Source: Cunninghamia lanceolata (Eukaryota > Streptophyta > Pinopsida > Cupressales > Cupressaceae). Taken from it: a stretch of DNA of 64,000 nucleotides. The stretch covers positions 1,414,001-1,478,000 of the forward strand of contig BSBN01001363.1 in NCBI GenBank assembly GCA_027924645.1, written 5' to 3'. Numbering within the stretch: position 1 is the stretch's first letter; every line of letters begins with the position of its first letter. Of this stretch, positions 50,766 through 63,553 are shown piece by piece. The notes under the pieces are model-generated. The model was given only the letters and a program-made list of their open reading frames with translations. It ran no database searches and was not told where the DNA came from. Position numbers and translations under genes: made by a program.

Positions 50766-51850
50766 AGCTTGATATTCAAGTTTGACACCACTGCTCGCCA
50801 ATCTTAGGTCTAGTATATGAGGGATTCGCCTAAGTATTTCTGCATTACACTTGCAATACAGGTGCGAACCTCATGACTAACCTCCGTAGGATAAATGCTT
50901 AGCCCAAAATGGAACCAAAAGAAACTCAAATAATCGAAGAAGGATGAATTTCGTGGCACTCAGATCGAAGGTTTATTCCTCCATTAAAAGTAACTGCCGA
51001 ATTATAAAATGTCATGTTCTAAAAAGTGTTTGCTAACCCTAAAAGAGAACCAAATGATTATTAGCTTATCACACAGGTCTCAACATTTAAAGAGGTATAC
51101 GAGCCTGTAAGGACGGAAGCATGCCGGAAAAACCCCTATGTGACCTTTGTTTTTACTACAACTCTCTCAACGACACCGACTAGCAATGCGATCTCAATGC
51201 CAGCTAAGATTGTTAAAGGTAGCGATGGCAGAAACGGAAATGGAAGATACAAGAAACTAGTTTCTAAAGAAATCTATGATGGCATGGGGTAAATACCAAA
51301 TCAGAGAACACTACTCAACTTGCGAATCAGATGTATTAACCTATGATGGGCTTTCTAAGAATAATATACGACTCCCTATTCACAGCCTGGTACGGTCTCT
51401 TTTCAGAAGCAAGGTTTCGCAATACACCGAGGGCATACCACACAACATGGTGTCGTTTTACAACTACAAACCCTACCAATATTACGCCGGTCTGAGAGTG
51501 CATACAAAATGATTCGGCAAATAGTGAAAGGAAGACAATCAAATAACGGAATCCTTGAGCAGAAAGGAATGATTTAAAACCCTAAAAGAAGATGTTGTTT
51601 AAACACAGAGAGGACAGTCTACAAACATGAACTTTGATGGCACAACATAGAATACAAACTGATTTCAGATCAAACTATTTGGAATCAAATAAACTACAAT
51701 AGCATTTGCAGATTTGGAATAAAGTTCAGAGATAAGGCATTCGACGGAACCTGGCTACGCAATCAACTCGATGAATCTGCTTCAATCGCTACAGTTCCAA
51801 GCTGCTTATTTCCTTTCACCTGTAATGCCGTCCTTAATGCCTCTACCGCT

Positions 51851-51858
51851 CTTTTATA
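51851..51858 (-). promoter_or_regulatory. TATA box of the 3' LTR
   Basis: TATAAAAG on the minus strand, 1148 bases from the LTR start at 53006. Confidence 0.65.
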
Positions 51859-53006
51859 ACACAGTCTCTCTCATCTACCAAGGAGCTTAGCACGTGATCC
51901 CGTGCATCTCTCCTTTAAAAATATATATATTTTTATTTAATTTAATGATCCCCAATTATTATTTATTTTATTTTATTATTATTATTTTTTTAAATGTAAA
52001 CACATAATTTCAGACAAAATCTAATTTCTTTATAGCCGACCCAATATACTGTTATTAATAAAATTGTACTATTTCGTCAATTTATAATTTTGTAACTATA
52101 TTTTAATTTATTTTATTAATCAAGTTGTAAATCACAATTTACAACATGATTACAACTATTTATTTATTTAAATATTTATTATAAATAATATTATATCAAA
52201 CAATACAACATTTCTTACAACTTTATTTAACAACTACAATTCTAATAAAATAATAATTTATTTATAACGACAATCGACAACTAACGACATTACGCTCATT
52301 TATCAACATTTATACTCTTTCGTATAATGGTTCTAACTAAAGCACAACATTACCATACACACTTAGACACCTGCAGAACTAATTAGACTCCAAGGTATAG
52401 TATTACCTGACAGCAAGACATGATCGAACGACAACCAATAACCACAAGGGTAAACTGATGACCAAGGAACACTGACTAGGGACATCACGTTAACTCCAAT
52501 CAACTAATCCAGTGGCGAAGGCACGCTCAGACCTGGTAATCAGGTGGAGTCGATGCCTAGTACCTGCATCTTGCAGCAACACACGGTTAACCATAACAAG
52601 ATATATATATACATCACATGCAGTCCTAGAGTGAATGGAAATCGCAGTGGGGTAGGGTACTCGAGGATGAGTAATACGACACTATTCCATTCACGTTTAT
52701 GAATAACAATCAACTATACTGAACAAGGTATCAGATTACTAGTCTACAACATAAAATGATCAACTAACTTCCAATCGCATATAGTGAATAACATCAAAGC
52801 ATCTAAAACATCCAGTTCATTTATCAAATTGTAAAGCATAAAATGACATAATCCAACATCAACATCTGTTATCATAACAATTAGGTTCATACTGAAATAG
52901 CAAAATAACTAGAAATCCATCATCAAACGATCTAAAATACTGTCATAATGTCCAGTACTATAAAGCAAACATCAGTCTGGTAGATGATCAGTTGAGGGGC
53001 ACTACA

Positions 53007-53019
53007 TCCTCCCCCTAGG
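53007..53019 (-). promoter_or_regulatory. Polypurine tract of the chromovirus
   Basis: The minus-strand AGGGGGAGGA adjoins the 3' LTR. It is the primer site for plus-strand DNA synthesis. The gag-pol stop is 8 bases away. Confidence 0.88.
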
Positions 53020-53026
53020 ATCAGGC

Positions 53027-54409
53027 TTACTCCTGGAAGCCTGCGAATAAATATGGATATAGCTCTCGCATTCGGGATGTATCTTCCCAGGTCGCTGAAG
53101 TCTCATCACTAGGATCCCATTGGACCCTTACCTGCTCTATGACTCTGCCCCTGAGAGTGAGTCGCCTATGCTCCAAAATGCCTACGGGCTCCAAAGCTAG
53201 CTGCCCGTCCTCTACCTGTAAGGCATTCCAATCAAGAACATGTGAAATATCTGGATGATAAGGTCTAAGAATAGAAACATGAAATATGTCATGGATGCGT
53301 GACAAGCTAGGCGGCAAAGCAAGATGGTATGCAATAGGACCGATTCTCTCCAAAACCTCGAATGGCCCAACAAAGCGTGGTGCGAGCTTAGATCCTTTTC
53401 CATAACGGATCGGACTCTTTCGCGGACGCACCCGCAAGAACACCCGATCACCAACTGAAAATTGACGATCAAGTCTGTGAGCATCTGCATATTTCTTCTA
53501 TCTATCTTGAGCTGCTACCAGATGCTCTCTGATGCGATCAACCTGCTGCTCCATCTCTTGGAGCATCTGTGGACCTAGGAGAACTCTATCCTCAAGACGA
53601 TCCCAACTCAATGGGGTACGACAAGGACGACCATATAGGGCCTGAAAAGGAGACATACCAATGGAACTATGGTACCCATTATTGTATGCAAACTCCACCA
53701 AATACAAATAATCTTCCCAATAGTTTTGCTGATCCATAACATACATTCAGAGCATATCCTCGAGGACCTGATTGACCCTCTCAGTCTGCCCATCAGTCTC
53801 TAGACGATAAGCTGAACTGAAGTTCAATTGAGTCCCCAACGCATGCTGAAGGGATGTCCAAAGAGCTGAAGTAAAAACTGGATCACGATCAGAGATAATC
53901 TTGTGAGGAATCCCGTGTAATCTGACGATATCCTCCATGAAAATTTTGGCCACAGATGAAGCATTATATGAAGATCAGACAGGAGAAAAGTGTGCTACTT
54001 TCGTAAGCCTGTCTACAGTGACCATTATTGCATCATGGCGACGGGAGGACATGGGTAAACCAACTATAAAATCTATTGAAATGATGTCCCATTTCCATTC
54101 TGGAATAAGATGTGGCTGAAGAAGACCTGCGGGATGCTGATGTTCCGCCTTAACCCTTTGACATTCTAAGCATCTCGAAACAAAATCAGCAATATCCCTC
54201 TTCATTCTAGCCCAAAAATATATTTGCCGAAGGTCTGCATACATCTTCTTGACACCTGGGTGAGCAGAATAAGGTGCCCGATGAGCCTCAGTCATAATTA
54301 GGGTGCGGAGACCCTCTGTAGAAGGCACATAAATGCGACCTAAATGTCGCAAGAGACCATCTGACTCGATAGAATATCCAGCATATCTACCCTTCAAGGT
54401 TCTACCAGA
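53027..54409 (-). pseudogene. pol: Integrase with C-terminal chromodomain-like segment
   Basis: Integrase inserts element cDNA into chromosomes in the nucleus. An HHCC zinc-binding region is visible at about 54160-54310 (AHRAPYSAHPGVKK, CLECQ). The catalytic core follows with Asp in SIDFIVGLP and in ISDRDPVFTS, and the third acidic residue is expected in NGYHSSIGMSPF... region. The GPFEVLERIGPIAYHLALP motif is the C-terminal integrase GPF/Y module. The last 50 residues (ILEHRRLTLRGRVIEQ, VQWDPSDETSATWED) form a chromodomain-like segment typical of Tekay/Del, thought to steer insertion to heterochromatin. In-frame stops are at 53498 (TAG), 53747 (TGA) and 53975 (TGA). It ends in TAA at 53027-53029. 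Confidence 0.93.
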
Positions 54410-55726
54410 CTAAACTTCAGCTTTCACTTCTTGATACCATCTATCTGCAGGGAGTGCTGCAAGAATCTGTCCTCTCAAATCCACTCCAAGAGTGATTGAT
54501 GAAAGTTCATGTCTTCACTGACTAAGAGCATCTGCCACCACATTCTCCTTACCTTGGATATATTTTACCTCAAAATCATACTCGCATAGAAACTCCATCC
54601 ATCGCCTCTGTCTCGCATTCAGGTTTGGCTATGTAAAAATATACTATAAACTTCGGTGATCATTGTGCAGCTCAAACCGATGCCCCAGTAAGAAGTGTCT
54701 CCATCTTACCAATGCATGTACTACTGCAGCTAACTCTAGGTCATGTGTAGGATAGTTCAACTCATGATCTTTGAGTTTACAGGACTCGTAGGCTATCACA
54801 CAACCCTCCTGCATTAAGACTGCTCCTAAACCTTCCAAAGATGCATCAGTACAAACCACAAAATCTCTGGCAGGATCCGGCACTGCTAGAATAGGTGCAC
54901 TGGTTAACCGCTCCTTAAGACTCTGAAAGGCTGCTTGACACTGTTCTGACCAAATGAACTTCTTTCCTTTTCTCTTAAGAGAAGTTATAGGGTGAGCTAT
55001 CTTTGAAAATCCTTCCACAAATCGTCGATAATAGCCTGCTAAGCCCAAGAAACTACGAACCTCTGAAACATTGGTAGGAGCCGGCCAATCCATGATGGCT
55101 TGAATCTTTGAAGGATCCACTACAATACCCTTGTCAGAAATAACATGTCCCAAATATTTCACTTCAGTTTGAAAGAAATCACATTTAGCCAGATTTGCAT
55201 ACAACTGATTTTCTCTTAAACATTGCAGAACCTGTCGCAAATGTTCTTCATGCTCCTCCATAGACCTTGAATAAATCAATATATCATCTAAGAAGACAAG
55301 AACAAATCTATCAAGATAGTTATGGAACACACCATTCATCAGGCTCATAAATATTGATGGCGCATTTGTCAACCCAAAAGGTACAACAGTGAACTCATAA
55401 TGCCCATAGCGAGTGTGAAATGCTGTCTTGTGGATATCAGCCTCAAAGATGCGCAACTGATGATATCTTGATTTTAGGTCTATCTTGGAGAACACCTTAG
55501 CTCCCTTGATCTGATCAAAAAGATCATCAATTTATGGCAAAGGGTATCTGTTCTTCACAGTTACCTTATTAAGCTGTCGATAGTCGATGCACAACCGCAG
55601 AGATCCATCCTTTTTCTTCACAAAAATCACAGGTGCTCCCCATGGAGAGACACTAGGATGAATGAATCCCTTCGCTAGTAACTCTTCTAGCTGCAAGCGA
55701 AGCTCCTTAAGCTCCTGAGTAGTCAT
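54410..55726 (-). pseudogene. pol: Reverse transcriptase and RNase H
   Basis: Copies element RNA into DNA inside the particle. Visible motifs in order are [41 protein letters not shown], then the catalytic FLDDILIYS (polyprotein residue about 788), a Phe-Leu variant of the usual Tyr-X-Asp-Asp. Next is the thumb/connection [16 protein letters not shown], and the RNase H start [15 protein letters not shown] (about residue 940). All are in the same frame as gag and integrase. Stops are at 55532 (TAA), 54644, 54629 (TAG), 54515 (TGA) and 54410 (TAG). The RNase H end is the most damaged part. The catalytic residues that I can see are intact. Confidence 0.95.
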
Positions 55727-55750
55727 CCGATATGGAGCTCGTGAAATAGG

Positions 55751-56401
55751 TTATGCTCCGGGAACAAGGTCTATCTTGAAATCTATATCACGCTTCGGTG
55801 GCATACCTAGAATCTCGCTAGGAAAGACATCTTCATACTCCTTGAGAATAGGATGATCGTCAAGGGATGTCTCCCTATTTTCTCCAAAATCTAAGTCATT
55901 AACTGTTACAGCAAACAACTTGCATCCTTGACGCAAACATCTCTTCAATTGCATAGCAGAAATCATGCGCAAGGAGATGGGTCTCTGAATCCCAACCACT
56001 TCTACTTCTTTACCTGAATCATCAACACACCTTACTAATTTGTGGCGACAGTCTATCACCGCTCGATGAGCATCCAACCAATCCATTCCCAACACTATAT
56101 CATAGGATCCTAATGGTATAATGCAAAGATCTGCTATGGTAGATAGAGGACCTATCCTCAACTCGCAACCATACACAAGAGAGTCTACTGATACCATAGA
56201 TCCAGAGGCCAATTCCACCTGCCACTTAACATCTTGCTTTGCTGCCACTAATTTGCAACGCTCCACTATAGAAGGGGAAATAAAATAATCTGAAGCACCA
56301 GAGTCAAAGAGAATAGAAATCATAATACCTCGCACGACACCTGTAGCCTCCACAACAGTACCTTGGTGCTCTGCTTGGCGATTATCCACCACCGCAAACA
56401 C
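55751..56401 (-). pseudogene. pol: Retroviral-type aspartic protease
   Basis: Cleaves the Gag-Pol polyprotein. The active site is ILFDSGASDYFIS at about 56280-56315 (polyprotein residue about 450). The flap/second half YDIVLGMDWLDAHRAVIDC is the usual end of the Ty3 protease. It is in frame with gag upstream and reverse transcriptase downstream; a TAA at 55751-55753 separates it from the latter in the segment before the ISRAPYRM motif. Cys-rich linker (AMQLKRCLRQGCKLFAV) as in related elements. No catalytic change seen. Confidence 0.93.
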
Positions 56402-57661
56402 CCTATGTGACCTGCCTACATCACCAACAGTGGGCTCTGAAACTGCGGGCCTTTGTCCAAATCCTGAAGTATTCTTACGCGGACACTGCCTGGCAATATG
56501 GCCCTACTGACCGCAAGAGAAACATCCTGTTCCCCTACCAAAACCTCCACCACCTACTGGGGCATTTGACTGCTGAAAACTTCCTCTACTTGCAGTAGAT
56601 TGTGTACTCTGCGCTGGTTGACTGGCACGATCACGTTTAACTCTCTGCCAACTTGGATCCTTTCTGGAATGAAATCTACTACCTTGCTGATATTGAGAGT
56701 TTCTTGATTTCGTCTGAGAAAACTATTGTTGTTGATGTCCACTCTTAAAAGGTACATGTTGACTCCTCGAGTTACCTGCTGCATGAGACTGACCATCTCG
56801 GAAACCTGAACCTGCTCGAGATGAGCTACCAATCTATACACCTGTATGACCCCCTAGGGCCATGGTCAAGTTCTCTTCCACCAGTCGAGCCTTCTCAACT
56901 GCTACCTCCATGGTCTTCGACTCGAAAACACGAACTCCTCCACTGATGCGTGTATTCAGACCTCTAATAAAATGTTGAACTAACATGGCCTCATCGTTTC
57001 CAATACCTGCATACTACTTGAGTTCATAAAACCTGCGCTCATACTGTTCCACTGTCATGGCCATTTGTCTCAACCCATGGAACTTGTCCGCTCGACGTTG
57101 CCTCCAATGATCAGATAAAAATTGAGCTCTGAACCTTTCCAGAAATAGTTCCCATGAAATTGTTGCAATATCTAAATGCAACTTTTGTTCCTCAAGACGC
57201 CACCATGTAGAGGTGAATCCTCTTAGATGCATGATGGCACATCTTGCCTTAGTGTTGCTGCCATATGGATGCATAGCAAAGCGTCTCTCCAAATCAATTA
57301 GCCATGTCTCTGCTTCCAACCCACTACCGGAGCCATCGAATGTAGGAGGACGGGCTCTCATCAGGTCTCTCATGTGGCCCGCAAGAATAGCTTCTTGTTC
57401 AATAGTGATCTCTCTCCTTCTAGGAGATCATTCTCTTTCTCTCTCTTCTGGTTGTTCCACCTCCTGCCTAGGACCAAGATGAGCAAGTACCTCCTCTAGG
57501 AGCTAGTGTAGTTGAGCACCCTTGGGCTGCTCCTGATTCTCTTGATTCTCACTTCCACCTTCTTGAGTACTCCCATGAGGGGAACTAGGAGGAGGGCTGA
57601 TATCAACACCTCTCCCACGACCCCTACCTCGTCCATGTACTCGGCCTCGTACCCTAGGCAT
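56402..57661 (-). pseudogene. gag: Gag with single CCHC zinc knuckle
   Basis: Gag forms the particle and binds element RNA. The start chosen is ATG at 57659-57661, MPRVRGRVHGRGRGRGRG, a typical basic Arg/Gly opening. The capsid region is at 57014-57373 (AETWLIDLERRFAMHPYGSN, LRGFTSTWWRLEEQK, FLSDHWRQRRADKFHGLRQM). A Gln/Ser/Arg-rich linker leads to the knuckle CFSCGQ-stop-GHIARQC at about 56486-56530, where the stop falls inside the knuckle. Stops are at 57503 (TAG), 57428 (TGA), 57014, 56834, 56723 and 56504 (all TAG). The whole gag-pol, 53027-57661, is 1545 codons, normal for the clade. Confidence 0.92.
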
Positions 57662-57790
57662 CTTCCTGGACAACACATCAAAGAACCACTTCAGGTTGTT
57701 AGGCAAGGACTATGAATGAATATGTTCTTCAGAGTTTAAGCAACTAGCATAGCTTAATGGGCTAATTATAAAACTAGAGTACCTAGTGTT

Positions 57791-57811
57791 AGAAACTTGG
57801 CTCTGATACCA
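57791..57811 (-). other. Primer binding site, tRNA-iMet
   Basis: On the minus strand, TGGTATCAGAGCCAAGTTTC starts 2 bases inside the 5' LTR boundary. It is complementary to the 3' end of plant initiator tRNA-Met over at least 12 bases. Confidence 0.94.
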
Positions 57812-57813
57812 GA

Positions 57814-60800
57814 TGTAATGCCCGCCTTGAACACCTTAAAGAAATACACACTTATGCTATATGAAACAAAATTTTTTTTTTAAATGATTAAGTAACGTTA
57901 ACATAACTAATTACGACATATTCTCTAAGGATTCAAGGCTGCATCACTTATAAACCAACTAACATAATTTAACATACATCAGTAACTAATCCAGATCCAT
58001 GCTCAATTAAATAACTTATTCGCATTCATTGCATATCATCAAATAACGGAATCTACATGCTTAAATACATAACTAAAATTCTTTCATATAAGTACATCAT
58101 GACATCATTACATCAAAATCTCATACATAAAGAATGTTCTGTTACACAAATCTGGTACAAGGTTATACTCTTACATCGTCATCATTGGAACAAGTACAAC
58201 TGGAACAAATCCTTTCTGCATATGATCTTGACAAGAGTAACCAATGGATAAAATAGCTCTTCCACTCGACCATGTAGAACCCTAAGGTCCACCCCACGAG
58301 CTAGGAGTTAACATGAGGTCCCAACCAATGGCAGTCAGGTAGACGAAGAACAAACAAGAACAAAGGACGACCAACACCAACACAACACAGGACAATAACA
58401 ATACAACACAACTTAACTTCTAGATGGCAACACAAAACAAATGAGGAGAGACCGAACAAGGGATGCTAGGTTGTAGTAGGGAGAGTGTCATCGCACGGTC
58501 CTAACATGGGTTATCCTGACAGCATCTCACTAGGTGTCGGCCCCCATCTATGGCTATCCTGACAGCCTCTCACTAGGCGCTGCCCCCATAGGGTGACACA
58601 TGCGGAAACGACCTTCCTTTCATGAGGACAAGGAAGTCAATCATGCCGACTAGGCCTTCTCTACCCATCCTTAGTCTAAACAAGCACTACAGGTCATGGG
58701 AGAGGAATCCAATAATCTTATTAATGTGAAATCTACCCTTAACCCCCTAGTTAATTTTAGGTTATCACTTGATTAATCTACTTCCAACGGGTTATCCTGA
58801 CTGCCACTTTGGGCGCCGGCCCCACGTTGAAAGCCACTCTCCTTCCTAACACCTAGTAAACCTTAAACATCATGCAAGACTTTATAACAAAACACGTATA
58901 TGTACATTGCAAGGCAATAACCCTCTTGCATCAAAATAGAACCATAACATCAATTGTTATTCAATGCTTTTAACATTACAATACTTTATTCTTTTACAGA
59001 TTTTAGGTCTCTCCATATGACAAAAATGGTACAATAAGATCACAAGTGGTTTAACATCCTCACATGAAAATATTACTTTCAATACACATAAATAACTTGA
59101 CATTATCTCAATATACTTCATACTATGTTTGATCCACATACTCGTTATTACATCGTAAACACAAAAACAACAATACACAAGTTGCAAACACTCAACTGTG
59201 ACAACTCAGCCTCTGGAATTCGAGTTTATCCACTCTCAATTCGACTCTTTACAATCAACAGAAATACTTAACTTATACCGTTTAATACAGTTCCAAAGTC
59301 AACACTACAATTTCTTCTCTGTTCAATGCAAACAACTTCTGTAATAAAAACAACATTAGATTACATTCTCTACTATTACTATTTATTATATCCTACTGTC
59401 TTGTAAGAGAATCATAAATGATCCTATTTGAATGGAATGTGAACAATTCGTATAGGTTGTCAATGAGGACTAAAATAGCTATTGACTGTTTTGTCATTGC
59501 AATGGATGACAGCTGATTAGTCTAGCAACTTCCTCAGCTTGCAAAACTGATGGTATCCAATAATCACAAAATAACGAAGGAAAAAGGTTTGATGGTTAAG
59601 TTTTTACGGTATTCAAGGACGTTCTTTGAGATCCCCGCATCTTGTTCATGCTTCTAACTGTAGTGCTGATCTCCAAACATGGAAAGTATAATTACAAGTT
59701 CAGAAATTACTTCCCCTCAGGTTTAATTTCTGACAGAAATGGATAAATTACAAGTATCTCAGTAAATCACTGATTGCTGTATGTGTTTAGCTGTCCCTTG
59801 TTGCAACAGCCTTCAGAGGAAGCACCATTTCTGTCAGTGATATATCCATTAAGACTGTGTCAGTTATATGGACTGTATTGCAGTCCGTTTAGCTAATCTG
59901 AAAGTATGATCTGCAGAAAGAAACCTCTCAGAAGTGTGCCTAGGCAAAATAGCGATTCTCAGTAAAAGACTGATTGTTAGGTATATACGAAATGGAATTG
60001 TTGCAAGGGACTCAAGAAACTCTCTATAGTGCACACTATGGTTGTCATCTACGTTCTTACAGAGGACTAATAGAGATGTAACTATCTAATAACCTGATCA
60101 ATGAATAACTAGGGAACTAGAGAATGGTTATGACGTGATATTTGAAAAGAAGATAACGGTTTTGCCAACACAGCAATCTCATTTCAACCTTGTGTGTGAA
60201 CTACATTTGTTAGTTTACTGGAAAAGCTTCCTGCAAGACGAACTATGTCGATGATCTTTCCATCACACTGTCACTGCTGAGTCTGTTATTGAGTTTCAGA
60301 AACATTCTGGGGTTGAGGATTGTCTGTATATGGGACAGTAAGCTATCAGAAATTGACAGTTGCTCAAATTGTTTTTGGGAACCATTATTACACTACACCA
60401 ACAGTTGGTTATTAATTGTGCATTGTTGACCATCTTGCCTTCGCTGGCTATCTTGAGGACACCCCAAACTTTTCAGGAATGCGCCAGCCAAGGTAAGGCA
60501 ATCTACAGATTTTACCGACTAAGTTTTACCTCTAGCAACTGCAGAAATCATAAGTTCTTAAGACATTACTGCAGCTATATACACTGTGAATGCGGACAGG
60601 GATTGATGTGTGACGAAAACACTAATCAATTTTAATCATGAATACTACAACCTCCATCATCCTCCAGAGGTAATACTGTTGCTCAGCTTGTTTAAAGGCC
60701 AGTGAAATCTTGGTAGTCCAAACTATAAAGTGGACTGGTATACCAAGAATCATTGTCTCAATAATGCTAATGACTGACGGAGGCCACAAAATGGACATGT

Positions 60801-63548
60801 TGAAAAGACTTCTGAGACTTCAATCAAGGGCGAATAGTGAGATAATAGCGGCAGTGAACTTCCTAACTCATCACCTCCATCACACCCTGGCATAACAATT
60901 TGCAGCGTCTCCTAACATTATCGGTCCACTACTAAACAACACCAAACACAACAAGCAGAGTAAATAGAGTGTCATCTCACATCTCTGGATGAAAGCCAAA
61001 ATGACAAGGCTTCAGAACTTTCATTCAAAGCGATTGATAATAAGGCAGCGAACTACCTAATATTATCAGTCCACAAAAGAAAAAAAACCAAACACAACAA
61101 AAACAATATACATGGAATGTCGTCTCACAACACTGGAGGAAAAGCGAAATGACAAGGCTTCAAAAATTTTCAATCAACGCGAATACTAAGGTTACGGCAG
61201 CGATCTCTCTCTCATGCCCAGTATACAATTTGCAGCGATGCTTGATAATATCAATCTGCTAGTAAATAATACCTAAAGAAACAAAATAAGATAAAAAGAA
61301 TCTTAGGTAGCCCGATATTCAATTTTGACACCACTGCTCGCCAGTCTCAGGTCTAGTATATGAGGGATTCGCCTAAGTATTTCTACATTACACTTGCAAT
61401 ATAGGTGCAACCTCATGACTAACCTCCGTAGGATAAATGCTCAGCCCAAAACAGAACCAAAAGAAACTCAAATAATCAAAGAAGGGTGAATTTTGCGGCA
61501 CTCAGATCGAAGGTTTATTCCTCCATTAAAAGTAACTGCCGAATTATAAAATGTCATGTTCTAAAAAGTGTTCGCTAACCCTAAAAGAGAACCAAATGAT
61601 TATTAGCTTATCACACAGGTCTCAACATTTAAAGAGGTATACGAGCTTGTAAGGACGGAAGCATGCTGGAAAAACCCCTATGTGACCTTTGTTTTTACTA
61701 CAACTCTCTCAATGACACCGACTAGCAATGCGATCTCAATGCCGGCTAAGTTTGTTAAAGGTAGCGACGGTAGAAACAGAAATGGAAGATACAGGAAACT
61801 GGTTTCTAAAGAAATCTGCGACGGCATGGGGTAAATACCAAATCAGAGAACACTACTCAACTTGCAAATCAGATGTATTAACCTATGATGGGCTTTCTAG
61901 GAATAATATACGACTCCCTATTCACAGCCTGGTACGGTCTCTTTTTAGAAGGAAGGTTCCGCAATACACCGAGGGCATACCACACAACACGGTGTCATTT
62001 TACAACTACAAACCCTACCAATATTACGCCGGTCTGAGAGTGCATACAAAATGATTCGGCAAACAGTGAAAGGAAGACAATCGAATAACGGAATCCTTGA
62101 GTAGAAAGGAATGATTTAAAACCCTAAGAGAAGATGTTGTTTAAACACAGAGAGGACAGTCTACAAACATGAACTTTGATGGCACAACACAAAATACAAA
62201 CTAATTTCAGATCAAACTATTTGGAATCAAATAAACTACAACAGCATTTGCAGATTTGGAATAAAGTTCAGAGATAAGGCATTCGATAGAACCTGGCTAC
62301 GCAATCAACTCGACGAATCTGCTTCAATCGCTGTAGTTCCAAGTTGCTTATTTCCTTTCACCTGTAATGCCATCCTTAATGCCTCTACCGCTCTTTTATA
62401 ACACAGTCTCTCTCATCTACCAAGGAGCTTAGCACGCGATCCCGTGCATCTCTCCTTTAAAAATATATATATTTTTATTTAATTTAATGATCCCCAATTA
62501 TTATTTATTTTATTTTATTATTATTATTTTTTTAAATGTAAACACATAATTTTAGACAAAATCTAATTTCTTTATAGCCGACCCAATATATTGTTATTAA
62601 TAAAATTGTACTATTTCGTCAATTTATATTTTTGTAACTATATTTTAATTTATTTTATTAATCAAGTTGTAAATCACAATTTACAACATGATTACAACTA
62701 TTTATTTATTTAAATATTTATTATAAATAATATTATATCGAACAATACAACATTTCTTACAACTTTATTTAACAACTACAATTCTAATAAAATAATAATT
62801 TATTTATAACGACAATCGACAACTAACGACATTACGCTCATTTATCAACATTTATACTCTTTCGTATAATGATTCTAACTAAAGCAAAACATTACCATAC
62901 ACACTTAGACACCTGCAAAACTAATTAGACTCCAAGGTACAATATTACCTGACAGCAAGACATGATCAAATGACAACCAATAACCACAAGGGTAAACTGA
63001 CGACCAAGGAACACTGACTAGGGACCTCACGTTAACTCCAATCAACTAATCCATTGGCGAAGGCACGCTCAGACCTAGTAATCAGGTGGAGTCGATGCCT
63101 AGTACCTGCATCCTGCAGGAACACATGGTTAACCATAACAAGATATATATATACATCACATGCAGTCCTATAGTGAATGGAAATCGTAGTGGGGTAGGGT
63201 ACTCGAGGACGAGTAATACGACACTGTTCCATTCATGTTTATGAATAACAATCAACTATATTGAACAAGGTATCAGATTACTAGTCTACAACATAAAATG
63301 ATCAACTAACTTCCAATCCCATATAGTGAATAACATCAAAGCATCTAAAACATCCAGTTCATTTATCAAATTGTAAAGCATAAAATGACATAATCCAACA
63401 TCAACATCTGTTATCATAACAATTAGGTTCATACTGAAATAGCAAAATAACTAGAAATCCATCATCAAATGATCTAAAATACTGTCATAATGTCTAGTAC
63501 TATAAAGCAAACATCAGTCTGGTAGACGATCAGTTGAGGGGCACTACA
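57814..63548 (-). mobile_element. 5' LTR of the chromovirus
   Basis: 5735 bp, from TGTAATGCCCGCC to GGGGCACTACA on the plus strand. It is collinear with 47270-53006 and differs mainly by transitions. Paired ORFs such as those at 51276 and 61728 are open in both LTRs only because the LTRs are near-identical. Confidence 0.96.
62393..62400 (-). promoter_or_regulatory. TATA box of the 5' LTR
   Basis: TATAAAAG on the minus strand, 1148 bases from the LTR start at 63548. Likely the element's promoter, leaving about 4.5 kb of LTR between it and the primer binding site. Confidence 0.7.
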
Positions 63549-63553
63549 TTATC
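63549..63553. other. Target site duplication TTATC, right
   Basis: Partner of 47265-47269; the older LTR resumes as CATTGGTTATTCTTGTC. Confidence 0.95.

Larger units (their letters stand above)
47270..53006 (-). mobile_element. 3' LTR of the chromovirus
   Basis: 5737 bp, from TGTAACACCCACC to GGGGCACTACA on the plus strand. Its left 1.5 kb and right 1.2 kb match the plus-strand LTR at 42288 in inverted orientation. The core (about 49300-51745) is shared only with 57814-63548. Confidence 0.96.
47270..63548 (-). mobile_element. Complete Ty3/gypsy chromovirus (Tekay/Del-like)
   Basis: A 16,279-bp element. The 5' LTR is 57814-63548 and the 3' LTR 47270-53006, because coding runs on the minus strand. 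It has TG...CA termini and perfect TTATC duplications. Each LTR (5.7 kb) is longer than the 4.8-kb interior. It has a tRNA-iMet primer site, one gag-pol frame and a polypurine tract. The order protease, reverse transcriptase, RNase H, integrase, chromodomain-like end places it in the chromoviruses. The first 310 LTR bases differ at about nine sites (about 3%), so it is moderately old. In-frame stops make it non-autonomous now. Confidence 0.96.

Noticed and set aside
51276..51512. ORF conserved at 51276 and 61728 (and pairs at 49826/60360, 50140/60710, 47514/58057)
   Set aside because: They are present twice only because the two LTRs are near-identical. There are no recognisable motifs, and no copy in the third LTR.
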